DNA of 64,000 nucleotides from Microbacterium oleivorans (GTDB lineage: Bacteria > Actinomycetota > Actinomycetes > Actinomycetales > Microbacteriaceae), in contig NZ_MAYO01000003.1 of the NCBI RefSeq assembly GCF_001691565.1, forward strand, positions 186,001 through 250,000. Reading direction: 5' to 3'. The notes under the pieces are model-generated. The model searched no databases. It was not told the DNA's origin and worked only from the letters and a program-made list of their open reading frames with translations. Shown here one piece after another: positions 9,020 to 18,107 of this stretch; positions within the stretch are counted from its first letter, which is position 1; each line of letters begins with the position of its first letter. A program made the translations under genes and the position numbers.

Positions 9020-9922
9020 ATGACGACGAAGGACGTCCCGCCGCCACTGGCTCGAGCGGTCATCGACCGTGCAGCCGACGAGCGGCTCGACGAAGGTCTG
9101 CTCACCCGCATCCAGCAGGACGCCGACACCCGGGTGCTGCTGCTGCACGGCGATCGCGCCCCGCTCGACGGGCACTTCGCGCTCCAGTGGCTCAGCCCCG
9201 ATGCCGTCCCCGGTGACGCCGTCTGGGCGTTCCTCGGTCGAGACGCGAAAGCGCGTGCCGTCGCCCTGGCTGCACTGCCCGCCTCGGCTGGCGAACCCGC
9301 CGTGAACGCGGCGGAGTGGGGCAGCCTGCGCGTGATCGGCGGGGACCTCGATCCCGACGACGCCGGGCGCGTCGTCCAGGGGCTGAGCCTCGCGCGTTGG
9401 CTGCTCGACGCGCCGTTCTGCCCGGCCTGCGGCGGAGCGACCGAGATCCAGCAGGCGGGCTGGTCCCGGCGATGCGTCGTCTGCGGGCGACAGCACTTCC
9501 CGCGGACGGATCCCGCCGTCATCGTGGCCGTCGCCAGCGCCGACGGTGAGCGCCTCCTGCTCGGGCGCAACGCCGCCTGGGGGGACATTCCGGTGTACTC
9601 GACGTTCGCCGGCTTCGTCGAGGCGGGGGAGTCTCTCGAGACGACCGTCGAGCGGGAGGTAGCCGAAGAGGCGGGCGTGCGCCTGGACCGGATCGTCTAC
9701 CGCGGATCGCAGGCGTGGCCGTATCCGCGCTCGCTCATGCTCGGGTTCACGGCCTACGCCGTCGCCGATGACGAGGCGCGTCCCGACGGGGAGGAGATCC
9801 TCGACGTCCGCTGGTTCACGCGTGCTGAGATCCGCGAGGCTCTCGCGGGCCGAGCTGACGTCCGGCTCCCGGGGTCCGCGTCCATCGCTCGGAGCCTGAT
9901 CCTGCGGTGGGTGGGGGAGTGA
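9020..9922 (+). CDS. nudC: NAD(+)/NADH diphosphatase NudC
   Basis: This 300-residue Nudix hydrolase cleaves NADH/NAD to NMN(H) and AMP, and family members remove NAD caps from RNA. Visible are a zinc ribbon (CPACG near residue 134, CVVCG near 152), HFPRTDPAVI, a complete Nudix box from GFVEAGES to REVAEEAGV (about 197-219), and SQAWPYPRSLML, the downstream motif that separates NudC from other Nudix proteins. The ATG at 9020 has AGAGAGG about 6 nt upstream. The stop overlaps the next gene's start as GTGA. The neighbourhood matches the mycobacterial nudC-uvrD2 arrangement. Confidence 0.92.
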   Translation: MTTKDVPPPLARAVIDRAADERLDEGLLTRIQQDADTRVLLLHGDRAPLDGHFALQWLSPDAVPGDAVWAFLGRDAKARAVALAALPASAGEPAVNAAEWGSLRVIGGDLDPDDAGRVVQGLSLARWLLDAPFCPACGGATEIQQAGWSRRCVVCGRQHFPRTDPAVIVAVASADGERLLLGRNAAWGDIPVYSTFAGFVEAGESLETTVEREVAEEAGVRLDRIVYRGSQAWPYPRSLMLGFTAYAVADDEARPDGEEILDVRWFTRAEIREALAGRADVRLPGSASIARSLILRWVGE

Positions 9923-11631
9923 GCGCAGACCCTCTCGCCGATCTCGACGACCGCCAGCGCGAGGCGGCGAGCACGCTCCGCGGCCACGTGTGCGTCTTGG
10001 CCGGCGCAGGCACCGGGAAGACGCGCGTCATCACGCATCGCATCGCCCACGGCGTCGACACCGGCGCCTACTCGCCCCAGCGCGTCATGGCGGTCACGTT
10101 CACGACGAAGGCTGCCGGCGAGCTACGCGGACGGCTGCGGGCGCTCGGCGTGGAGGGCGTCGCGGCGCGCACCTTCCACGCGGCTGCACTCGCGCAACTG
10201 AACTTCTTCTGGCCGCAGGTCGCCGGCGACACCGCCCCGGCGATCGTCGACAGCAAGGTCCGCCTCCTCTCGCACGCCGCCGACGGGATCGGGCTCCGCC
10301 TCGATGCGTCGACGCTCCGTGACGTCGCCTCGCAGATCGAATGGCGCAAGGTCACGATGCGATCGATCGAGGACTACGCGCAGGCGCGGCCGGGCGGCAT
10401 CCCGGGGCTCTCGATCGATCCCCTCGTGGGCCTGCAGCGCGCGTACGAGAAGCTGAAGGACGAGCGGCGTCAGCTCGACTTCGAGGACGTCCTCCTCGCG
10501 TGCGCCGGGATGATCGAGTCCGAGCCTCGCGTCGCGACCGCGGTGCACGAGCAGTACCGCCACTTCACGGTGGACGAGTACCAAGACGTCTCGCCGGTCC
10601 AGCACCGCCTGCTCCAGCTGTGGCTCGGCGACCGCAAGGATCTGTGCGTCGTCGGGGATGCGAGTCAGACCATCTATTCCTTCGCGGGCGCCGACCCGCG
10701 GTATCTGCTCGAGTTCGCCGAGCGCGACGACGACGTGACCGTGGTCCGTCTGGAACGCAACTACCGATCGGATGCCGCGGTCCTGGCGGTCGCGAACGAA
10801 CTCATGCGCGGGCGGCCCGGCGCGCTCCAGCTCGTGACGCCCGCGCCCGCCGGTCCCGCTCCCGAGGTCACGTCCTACGACGATGACGCCGCCGAGGCCG
10901 ATGGCATCGCCGATCGGATCGCCGCGCAGCTGAAGGCGGGCATCGACCCGCACGACATCGCCGTCCTGTACCGGTTGAACGCCCAGTCGGCGCCGCTCCT
11001 GGCCGCGCTCTCGTCCCGCGGCATTCCGGCGACGGTGCTGGGCGGCAAGAGGTTCTGGGACCTCCCCGAGGTCCGCCAGGCACTCCTGGCCCTGCGCGGT
11101 GCGTCGGTCGCGCCGCTGTCCGGATCGTTCATCGCGACGGTCCGCGACGTGCTGCGCTCGCTCGGTTTGACGGACGAGGCACCCCCCGCGGGCGGCGCGC
11201 TCCGCGACGCGTGGGAGGCCCGTGCGGCGGTCCTCCGTCTGGCTGAGGAGGCACCGGAGGGGACGACCCTCCGCGGCTTCACGGATGAGCTGACCGCCCG
11301 CGCCAAGGCGCAGCACGAGCCGGCGATGCGCACGGTGACGCTGGCCACACTCCACGCCGCCAAGGGGCTGGAGTGGGCGCACGTGCATCTGATGGGACTG
11401 AGCGAGGGTCTGCTGCCGATCTCCTACGCGTCGACCTTCGAGCAGATCGACGAGGAACGACGTCTCACGTACGTCGGGGTCACGCGGGCCGCGCGAACGC
11501 TGTCGTTGTCATGGGCGCAGCGCTCGGGGAATCGGGAGCGTCAGCGGTCCAGATTCCTTCAGGAGATCGGCAGAGGCACGATCCGTGAGGGCGGTGCTCG
11601 CGGAGCTCGCGCCGGTCGTCCGTCGCGCTGA
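9919..11631 (+). CDS. uvrD2: UvrD2-like superfamily 1A DNA helicase, short form
   Basis: This 570-residue 3'-5' helicase has every core motif: GAGTGKTRV (about residues 29-37), TFTTKAAGEL, DEYQDVSPVQ, VVGDASQTIYSFAGAD, LERNYRS, LHAAKGLEW and YVGVTRA. Position next to nudC fits mycobacterial UvrD2. That protein is about 700 residues with HRDC and tetracysteine domains, whereas this one ends about 60 residues after motif VI and has neither. I prefer the GTG at 9919, which overlaps the nudC stop as GTGA, to the in-frame GTG at 9907. The 3' end overlaps the convergent gene by 152 bp. Confidence 0.85.
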   Translation: MSADPLADLDDRQREAASTLRGHVCVLAGAGTGKTRVITHRIAHGVDTGAYSPQRVMAVTFTTKAAGELRGRLRALGVEGVAARTFHAAALAQLNFFWPQVAGDTAPAIVDSKVRLLSHAADGIGLRLDASTLRDVASQIEWRKVTMRSIEDYAQARPGGIPGLSIDPLVGLQRAYEKLKDERRQLDFEDVLLACAGMIESEPRVATAVHEQYRHFTVDEYQDVSPVQHRLLQLWLGDRKDLCVVGDASQTIYSFAGADPRYLLEFAERDDDVTVVRLERNYRSDAAVLAVANELMRGRPGALQLVTPAPAGPAPEVTSYDDDAAEADGIADRIAAQLKAGIDPHDIAVLYRLNAQSAPLLAALSSRGIPATVLGGKRFWDLPEVRQALLALRGASVAPLSGSFIATVRDVLRSLGLTDEAPPAGGALRDAWEARAAVLRLAEEAPEGTTLRGFTDELTARAKAQHEPAMRTVTLATLHAAKGLEWAHVHLMGLSEGLLPISYASTFEQIDEERRLTYVGVTRAARTLSLSWAQRSGNRERQRSRFLQEIGRGTIREGGARGARAGRPSR

Positions 11632-12322
11632 CCACGATCGATCGCCCGACGTCCCTCGTTCGGAGCATCCGAGCGGCGAGGGCGGCTGCCTCGACGAGCA
11701 GCAGAGGATCCGTCGGGACGGACGGGCGGGCGAGCAGCTGAGCGGCGACGAGCGGCCATTCCGCATCACGTTCTCGCCGCTCGGCATGGACGCACGCGAG
11801 GCAGGCCGTCTCGCCGGGGATGACCAACGGCCCGACCACGACCCGGTCGCCGGACAGTTCGATCGGTAGGTGCGGAACGTCGTCGGCCGTCAGGCGTGCG
11901 GCGCGATGCGGGTCGACCAGGCGCGCGGCGACGAGGACGATCGGGGCACGCCCGGGTGGCAGAGCCCACCGCGCGCAGTCCGCCAGGGTCAGCCCCGCGC
12001 CCGCCATCCCCACCAGGAGGGTCCGCTCATCCTCGTGCCCGAGATCTGCCGGGAGCTCCACCCGGACGCGGGGGCTCGCGGTCTCGTCCGTCGCGAGCGA
12101 GCCCTCGATGCGGCGGAGGAACGCCGCGGCCTCGACATCGCTCGCGCCGAGTTCCCGCGCGAGCGGCCCGAGGCGCGCGTCCGGAATGCCGCTGACGAGC
12201 TCATCGAGAAGACGCTCCTGCCACGGATGCAGTCCCGTCAGGAGCCTCTTGTCGTCGATCCCGAGTTGAACACTCGTCGGTGTCCGCCAGAGCGGTGGAT
12301 GCGAGGGGGCGAGGCGCAGCAT
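11480..12322 (-). CDS. ThiF/cyclodehydratase-like protein (Rv3196-type)
   Basis: This 280-residue protein resembles the E1-like/cyclodehydratase family often labelled TOMM leader-peptide-binding protein. The recognisable core is VVVGPLVIPGETACLACVHAERR plus a C-terminal HGSCLC, together giving a possible four-cysteine zinc site (CxxC and CxC). The nucleotide-binding half of a true ThiF protein looks reduced. No precursor peptide or YcaO partner is visible. It sits next to a DUF2342 gene as in M. tuberculosis Rv3195/Rv3196. The last 28 residues, after the final cysteine, are antisense to helicase motif VI and may be an accidental extension. Confidence 0.6.
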   Translation of the reverse strand: MLRLAPSHPPLWRTPTSVQLGIDDKRLLTGLHPWQERLLDELVSGIPDARLGPLARELGASDVEAAAFLRRIEGSLATDETASPRVRVELPADLGHEDERTLLVGMAGAGLTLADCARWALPPGRAPIVLVAARLVDPHRAARLTADDVPHLPIELSGDRVVVGPLVIPGETACLACVHAERRERDAEWPLVAAQLLARPSVPTDPLLLVEAAALAARMLRTRDVGRSIVVSATDDRRELREHRPHGSCLCRSPEGIWTADAPDSPSAAPMTTTAFARPA

Positions 12323-12361
12323 GCCGCGATTCTGTCGATGACCGTGGCGCTGCGGGCAGCC

Positions 12362-12409
12362 CCTCCACAGTCACCGGGACCGTGATCCGTGGCGGGGTGC
12401 CTGTGGAGG
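12362..12409 (-). terminator. possible hairpin after the DUF2342 gene
   Basis: CCTCCACAG (12362-12370) and CTGTGGAGG (12401-12409) are perfect 9-bp complements with a 30-nt GC-rich spacer, just downstream of the DUF2342 stop on the minus strand. There is no T-tract, so a terminator role is uncertain. Confidence 0.25.
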
Positions 12410-12420
12410 AGGCTGTCGGC

Positions 12421-13836
12421 TCAGACCGGGCGCGGGCCGGTCGGGCCGTCGTCGCCCGACTCGTCACCCGTGGGGGATTCGTCGGCGGTGCCGTCTGCTC
12501 CGGCTTCCTCGTCGAGGAGCGCGGCGAGGGCGTCGTCGAACGCGTCGCGCTCAGGCTCCTCGCCCCGCTGGCGAGCCTGGAGACGGACGATCAGACCGGC
12601 CGGGTCGTCGATGTCCTCGGCCGTCGGCATCAGGTCGGGGTAGTCCCACAGTCCGTCGCGGACAGCCGGGCCGACGGCATCCGTCACGGCTCGCCACATC
12701 GCGGCGGCTTCGCGCAGGCGACGGGGCCGCAACTCCAGGCCGACGAGCGAGGCCATCGCCTGCTCGCCGGGACCGCCGACGGCGCGACGACGGCGCACCG
12801 CCTCGGCGATGCGATCTGCTGCCGGAACCCGCGTCGTGGCGTCCGCGGTCACGACGTCGACCCATCCCTCGATCGTGGCGAGGAGGTTCTCCAGTCGAGT
12901 GAGGGCGGCGACCTGAGCCTCGGAACGCTGGGGGAGGAGGGCACCGCTCTCGATCGCGGCCTTCAGCTCTTCGGGGGCGGACGGGTCGAAACGCGAGGCG
13001 AGGTCTTCGAGCGCATCCGTGTCCACATGGACGCCCCGGGCGAAGTCCGTCACCTGCGAGATCACGTGCAGGCGCAGCCACCGCGCGTGACGGAAGAGGC
13101 GGGCGTGGGCGAGTTCGCGGGTCGCGAGGACGAGCGCGAGCTGGTCCTCCTCGATCTCGAGATCGCGTCCGAAATCGGCGAAGTTCTGCGGCAGGATGGC
13201 CGCGGCGCCCGTGGGCATGAGAGGGATGCCGACGTCCCCGCCGCTGACGACCTCGAGGGAGAGCTTGCCGATGACCGAGCCCAGTTGGCCGGCGAACAGC
13301 GCGCCGCCCATGCGACGCATCAGCCGGCCGGCCCCCTGGATCGCCGGACGCATCTCCTCGGGGGTCTGCGACTCGAGCGCCGCCATGAGGGCGTCGCTGA
13401 TCGAGGTCGCCACCGGCTCCGCGAGCTCCTGCCACACCGGCAGCGTGGCCTCGACCCACTGGCCTCGGGTGATGGGGTGCGGGGTGGAAGCGAGTTCGGC
13501 AATCCCCGTCACCTCGCTCAACCACAGCGACGCGAGGGCGAACGCCTGATCGAACTCCGTGCGGGCGCCGGAGCTGATGCCGAGGCCGTCACGGTTAGCG
13601 ATGTGCAGAGCCTGCGTCTTCGCGGCGGACCAATCGAGGCCGTCGTCGTCGCCGTCCGCCGACATGGCGGCCTGGAACTGGCGCATGATGTTCTGCATCA
13701 TGGCGGGGTCGATGCCCATGCTCGAGAGCTGGCGGAGCTGTTCGGGATCGATCCCTCCCTGTCCTCCCAGCATGCGCCGCAGCATCTCGGCGAAATCGTC
13801 GTCGCCGGGGAGCTCGTCGTCCGCAGGATCGGTCAT
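12421..13836 (-). CDS. DUF2342 zinc-metalloprotease-like protein
   Basis: This 471-residue protein belongs to the DUF2342 family, annotated as zinc-dependent metalloprotease-like and named in part for coenzyme F420 gene neighbourhoods. The N-terminus is Asp/Met-rich (LRQLSSMGIDPAMMQNIM). The segment expected to hold HExxH reads RELAH (residues 240-244), so the first zinc His is Arg and classical peptidase activity is doubtful. The C-terminus is an acidic tail. The ATG has a GAAAGG site upstream, and a -10 hexamer lies about 39 nt away. Its neighbour is the ThiF-like gene, as in M. tuberculosis Rv3195-Rv3196. Confidence 0.75.
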   Translation of the reverse strand: MTDPADDELPGDDDFAEMLRRMLGGQGGIDPEQLRQLSSMGIDPAMMQNIMRQFQAAMSADGDDDGLDWSAAKTQALHIANRDGLGISSGARTEFDQAFALASLWLSEVTGIAELASTPHPITRGQWVEATLPVWQELAEPVATSISDALMAALESQTPEEMRPAIQGAGRLMRRMGGALFAGQLGSVIGKLSLEVVSGGDVGIPLMPTGAAAILPQNFADFGRDLEIEEDQLALVLATRELAHARLFRHARWLRLHVISQVTDFARGVHVDTDALEDLASRFDPSAPEELKAAIESGALLPQRSEAQVAALTRLENLLATIEGWVDVVTADATTRVPAADRIAEAVRRRRAVGGPGEQAMASLVGLELRPRRLREAAAMWRAVTDAVGPAVRDGLWDYPDLMPTAEDIDDPAGLIVRLQARQRGEEPERDAFDDALAALLDEEAGADGTADESPTGDESGDDGPTGPRPV

Positions 13837-13873
13837 GTCAGGCGCCTTTCAGCAGGGGGGAGACGTCTCGTTC

Positions 13874-13880
13874 TACGCTA
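13874..13880. promoter_or_regulatory. shared bidirectional -10 element TACGCTA
   Basis: TACGCT reads as a -10 on the plus strand toward the PDZ protease gene, and TAGCGT on the minus strand toward the DUF2342 gene, using the same seven bases. This is the only such hexamer noticed in the 126-bp divergent gap. Confidence 0.35.
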
Positions 13881-13962
13881 GTGGCAGGTTTTCTCCGCCC
13901 GGTCCGAGCGGGAGATGTCCCGTGTACGCCGGTCGCGAACGAGCGCCGGAGGAAGGACCAGC

Positions 13963-15087
13963 GTGTCGTTTTTCACGCCTGCACCCGAGCGCGTCGAGCC
14001 GCGCAGTTCGCCCCGCTCTCGCCGCTTCGCCGCCGGCGTCTGGGCGCTCGTCGTCGCGCTCGTCGCACTTCTCGTCCTGAGCTTCCTCCCGACCGGCTAC
14101 GTCATCCAGCGGCAGGGGCCCGTGGTCAACACCCTCGGGACCGCCGAGAACGCCGATGGCAAGGACGTCCCGCTGATCTCGGTGTCGGGAGCGAAGACGT
14201 ACCCGACAACCGGTGCCCTCGACCTCACGACGGTCCAGGTTGTCGGCAACCGCGAGCAGACCCCCTCGTGGTTCGAACTCGCTCTCGCCTGGTTCGACCC
14301 CGCCGAAGCGGTGCTTCCCGTCGACAGCATCTTCCCGGCGGGGACGACGACGGAGCAGCGGAACGAGGAGAACGCCGCGCTGATGGTCGATTCCCAGAAG
14401 GAAGCAACGGCCGCAGCCCTCACTGAGCTCGGCTACACGGTCCGTGAGCACGTCGGGGTGGGGGCCCTCCCGAAGGACTCTCCGGCGACGGGGATCCTTC
14501 AGGTGGGTGATGAGATCGTCTCCGCCGCCGGGACGAAGATCACCGACACCGCGCAACTGCGCTCCGTGATCAACGACGGTGAGGGTGACCCCGTCGATCT
14601 CGTGGTCCGTCGTGGCGGAGAGGAGCGTCCCGTCACGATCACGCCCGTCCGCACGGAATCGACGGACGGCCCGGTCTGGATCATCGGGATCACCACCGAG
14701 CGCGACTTCGACTTCCCGATCGACGTGACGATCCAGCTCGACCGGATCGGGGGACCGAGCGCGGGACAGATGTTCGCCCTGGGCATCATCGACACGCTCA
14801 CCCCCGGGGAGCTCAACGGCGGGAAGCAGGTCGCCGGTACCGGGACGATCGACTCGGCCGGCACGATCGGTCCGATCGGAGGCATCCGGCAGAAGCTCTA
14901 CGGTGCACGGGATGCCGGTGCGACGTACTTCCTCGCCCCGAAGGAGAACTGCAACGAGGTCGTCGGACACGTCCCCAGCGGTCTCCGTGTGATCCCCGTC
15001 TCGAAGCTCGACGAGTCGCTCGCGGCGCTCGACGCGATCCGCACCGGCTCCGGGGTCGACGATCTGCCGGTCTGCACTGCCCGCTGA
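13963..15087 (+). CDS. membrane-anchored PDZ/Lon-type (S16) serine protease
   Basis: This 374-residue protein has an N-terminal membrane segment (about residues 24-46), a central PDZ domain (about 165-225, including GILQVGDEIVSAAG) and a C-terminal Lon-like proteolytic domain. The catalytic Ser-Lys dyad is visible as GGPSAGQ (S266) and GIRQKL (K311). There is no ATPase domain. It should cleave proteins at the outer face of the membrane; family members are known as YlbL/Rv3194c-type proteins. The GTG at 13963 is chosen because GGAGGAAGG lies 7-8 nt upstream. The following UPF0182 gene is its usual neighbour. Confidence 0.85.
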   Translation: MSFFTPAPERVEPRSSPRSRRFAAGVWALVVALVALLVLSFLPTGYVIQRQGPVVNTLGTAENADGKDVPLISVSGAKTYPTTGALDLTTVQVVGNREQTPSWFELALAWFDPAEAVLPVDSIFPAGTTTEQRNEENAALMVDSQKEATAAALTELGYTVREHVGVGALPKDSPATGILQVGDEIVSAAGTKITDTAQLRSVINDGEGDPVDLVVRRGGEERPVTITPVRTESTDGPVWIIGITTERDFDFPIDVTIQLDRIGGPSAGQMFALGIIDTLTPGELNGGKQVAGTGTIDSAGTIGPIGGIRQKLYGARDAGATYFLAPKENCNEVVGHVPSGLRVIPVSKLDESLAALDAIRTGSGVDDLPVCTAR

Positions 15088-15154
15088 CCGCGGCACCCCC
15101 TGCGATTCCGCCGAGAGCGCACGGGCGCGAGGCCGGGGTGCAAGAGCCGCCGCC

Positions 15155-15160
15155 TAGGAT
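15155..15160 (+). promoter_or_regulatory. -10 hexamer TAGGAT before the UPF0182 gene
   Basis: TAGGAT ends 6 nt before the GTG at 15167. The intervening GAGAGG could also act as a ribosome site for read-through mRNA. Confidence 0.4.
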
Positions 15161-15166
15161 GAGAGG

Positions 15167-18094
15167 GTGACCTCGACACCTGCCGGGCCGGCCACGTCCA
15201 CCCCTCCGAATCCCGTCCGTCGCACGATCGCCATCACCGTCGGCGTGTTGGTTGTGCTGGTGATCGCGTTCTTCGCGTTCGCCAACCTCTACACCGACTG
15301 GCAGTGGTACCGGCAGCTCGGATTCGACAGCGTCCTCGTGACGCAGTGGACCGCGCGCGTCGTCATGTTCGTCATCGGGTTCCTCGCGATGGCCGCCCCC
15401 GTGTTCGCCGCCATCCAGCTGGCCTACCGCCTGCGTCCCGTGTACGCCCGGCTGAGTTCGCAGCTCGACCACTATCAAGAGGTCGTCGAGCCCCTCCGTC
15501 GCCTGGCGATGTGGGGCATCCCGGTGTTCTTCGGCTTCTTCGCCGGCTTCGCCGCGTCGGCGCAGTGGGAGACCGTGTGGCTCTGGGCCAACGGCGTCTC
15601 GACGGGTCAGAAGGACCCGCAGTTCGGCCTCGACACCGGCTTCTATCTCTTCCAGATGCCGTTCTACAGCATCGTGCTCGGCTTCGTGTCGGCCGTCCTG
15701 CTGATCTGCCTGCTCGTGACCGTGGTCGTCGCGTACCTCTACGGCTCCGTCCGCGTCGGCCAGCGGGAACTCCGCATCTCGAAGGCCGCGCGCATCCAGC
15801 TCGCGGTCGTCGCGGCCCTCTACCTCGCCGTCCAGGCGGTCAGCCTGTGGTTCGACCGGTACAAGACGCTCACGACGCAGGGCGATCGCTTCACCGGTGC
15901 CAGCTACGTCGACGTGAACGCGGTCATCCCGGGACTCGCGATCGTCTCCATCGCCGCGGCCATCGTCGCCGCACTGTTCGTCGTGACGGCCGTCATCGGC
16001 CGTTGGCGCTTCCCGCTCATCGGAACCGGGCTCCTCATCGTCTCCTCGCTCGTCGTAGGAGTCGCGTACCCGTGGGCGGTCAGCCAGTTCCAGGTTGCGC
16101 CGAACCTCGAGACCTACGAGGCGCCGTACGTCGATCGCAACCTCAGCGCGACGAAGTTCGCGTACGGGATCGACGGGCTCGAGAAGACCGAGTACGAAGC
16201 CGTCACCACTGCCGAGAAGGGCCAGCTCCGCGCCGATGCGGAGACGACTGCCTCGCTGCGCATCATGGACCCCGCCATCATCGGTCCCACGGTCCGCCAG
16301 CTCGAGCAGTACCGGTCGTACTACCAGTTCCAGAACCCGCTCGACGTGGACCGCTACCAGATCGACGGCGAGACCCAGGATGCCGTCGTGTCCGTGCGCG
16401 AGCTGAACCTCGACCAGCTGGGGAATGCGCAGTCCTGGTACAACAACACCCTCGTCTACACGCACGGCTACGGAGTCGTCGCGGCGAAGGGCAACGACCG
16501 CACGGCCGACGGCGACCCCGTCTTCCTCGAGCGCGGCATCCCCACGTCGGGCTCTCTGACGGATGAGTCGAAGTACGAGCCCCGCATCTACTTCGGCGAA
16601 TCGTCCCCGACCTACTCGATCGTCGGCGCCCCCAAGGGGAGCGAGCCCGTGGAGCTCGACTACCCCCGTGGCGAGGACGGCGCCGGTCAGACCCGGACCA
16701 CCTTCACCGGCGACGGCGGACCCAACATCGGGAACCCGTTCAACCGGCTCCTGTACGCACTCAAGTTCCAGTCCACCGACATTCTCTTCTCGGACGGGAT
16801 CAACGACAACTCGCAGATCCTCTACGACCGGAACCCGCGGGACCGAGTCCAGAAGGTGGCGCCGTACCTCGAGCTCGACAGCGACCCGTACCCGAGCGTC
16901 GTGGACGGACGCGTCGTGTGGATCATCGACGGCTACACCCTCAGCAACAACTACCCCTACTCGTCGATCGTCAGTCTTCGGAATGCGATCTCCGACACGA
17001 CGAACACCCAGCCGCGGGTCGCCCTCGACGACATCAACTACATGCGCAACTCCGTCAAGGCGACGGTCGACGCCTACGACGGGTCGGTGAAGCTGTACGC
17101 GTGGGACGAGACGGACCCGCTGCTCCAGGCGTGGCAGAAGGTCTACCCGTCGACGCTCCGACCGATCAGCGAGATGTCCGGCGACCTCATGAGTCACGTG
17201 CGGTATCCGACCGACCTGTTCAAGGTGCAGCGCGCGATGCTCGGCACCTACCACGTCGACGATGCGCAGTCCTTCATCCGCCGCGACAACGCGTGGCGCA
17301 CGCCGCAGGACCCGGTGACGCAGTCGAACCTGCAGCCGCCGTACTACCTGACGATGAAGATGCCAGGCCAGCCGGATCCGACCTACTCGATGTTCACGTC
17401 GTTCATTCCCGCCGCTGAAGGCGACCAGGAACGCAACGTGCTGATGGGGTACCTCGCCGTCGATGCGAATGCGGGCAGCACGAAGGGGGAGAAGAACCCC
17501 GACTACGGCAAGCTCCGGATGCTGGAGATCAGTGCCGACGTCTCGGTTCCGGGTCCCGGCCAGGTCCAGAACACGTTCAGCTCGAACGAGACGATCGCGC
17601 AACAGGTGAACCTCTTGCGCCAGGGCCAGTCCGAAGTACGAAACGGCAACCTGCTGACGCTGCCCGTCGGTGGCGGCCTGCTGTACGTCCAGCCGATCTT
17701 CGTGCAGGCGTCGAGTGGAACCCAGCTCCCCGCCCTGCGGAAGATCCTGGTCGCCTTCGGCGACGAGGTCGCCTTCGAGGACACGCTGCAGGAGGCGCTC
17801 GACAAGCTGTTCGGTGGCGATTCGGGTGCGACGACCGGTGACGAGGGAACCGCGCCGAGTCCGGCACCCTCGGGATCCCCGACCGCGACTCCGACCGAGA
17901 CCCCCGGCGGTGGTGACAACACGCCGCCGTCGGCGGGCACGGGCGATGAGACTGCCCGTCTCCTGCAGGAGGCAAGCGAGGTCATGATGGCGCGCGACGC
18001 CGCCATGCAGAAGGGCGACTGGGCGACCTACGGTCAGGAAGACGAGAAGCTCACCAACATCATCGACCGGCTGATCCAGCTCGACGGGAACTGA
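15167..18094 (+). CDS. UPF0182 family integral membrane protein
   Basis: This 975-residue protein matches the UPF0182/Rv3193c family: about seven transmembrane helices in the first ~330 residues, then a long soluble, presumably extracytoplasmic region (with APYVDRNLSATKFAYGIDG), and a C-terminal Ser/Thr/Pro/Gly-rich linker (about 890-930) before a final helical segment. Function is unknown; the family is widespread in Actinobacteria. The GTG at 15167 follows a TAGGAT hexamer. The gene ends in a strong hairpin shared with the convergent carotenoid operon. Confidence 0.9.
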   Translation: MTSTPAGPATSTPPNPVRRTIAITVGVLVVLVIAFFAFANLYTDWQWYRQLGFDSVLVTQWTARVVMFVIGFLAMAAPVFAAIQLAYRLRPVYARLSSQLDHYQEVVEPLRRLAMWGIPVFFGFFAGFAASAQWETVWLWANGVSTGQKDPQFGLDTGFYLFQMPFYSIVLGFVSAVLLICLLVTVVVAYLYGSVRVGQRELRISKAARIQLAVVAALYLAVQAVSLWFDRYKTLTTQGDRFTGASYVDVNAVIPGLAIVSIAAAIVAALFVVTAVIGRWRFPLIGTGLLIVSSLVVGVAYPWAVSQFQVAPNLETYEAPYVDRNLSATKFAYGIDGLEKTEYEAVTTAEKGQLRADAETTASLRIMDPAIIGPTVRQLEQYRSYYQFQNPLDVDRYQIDGETQDAVVSVRELNLDQLGNAQSWYNNTLVYTHGYGVVAAKGNDRTADGDPVFLERGIPTSGSLTDESKYEPRIYFGESSPTYSIVGAPKGSEPVELDYPRGEDGAGQTRTTFTGDGGPNIGNPFNRLLYALKFQSTDILFSDGINDNSQILYDRNPRDRVQKVAPYLELDSDPYPSVVDGRVVWIIDGYTLSNNYPYSSIVSLRNAISDTTNTQPRVALDDINYMRNSVKATVDAYDGSVKLYAWDETDPLLQAWQKVYPSTLRPISEMSGDLMSHVRYPTDLFKVQRAMLGTYHVDDAQSFIRRDNAWRTPQDPVTQSNLQPPYYLTMKMPGQPDPTYSMFTSFIPAAEGDQERNVLMGYLAVDANAGSTKGEKNPDYGKLRMLEISADVSVPGPGQVQNTFSSNETIAQQVNLLRQGQSEVRNGNLLTLPVGGGLLYVQPIFVQASSGTQLPALRKILVAFGDEVAFEDTLQEALDKLFGGDSGATTGDEGTAPSPAPSGSPTATPTETPGGGDNTPPSAGTGDETARLLQEASEVMMARDAAMQKGDWATYGQEDEKLTNIIDRLIQLDGN

Positions 18095-18107
18095 CCGCGC
18101 GATGATC

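Noticed and set aside
14813..17602. Minus-strand open frame of 929 codons across the UPF0182 gene
   Set aside because: It spans two plus-strand genes with strong family matches and shows no recognisable protein features.
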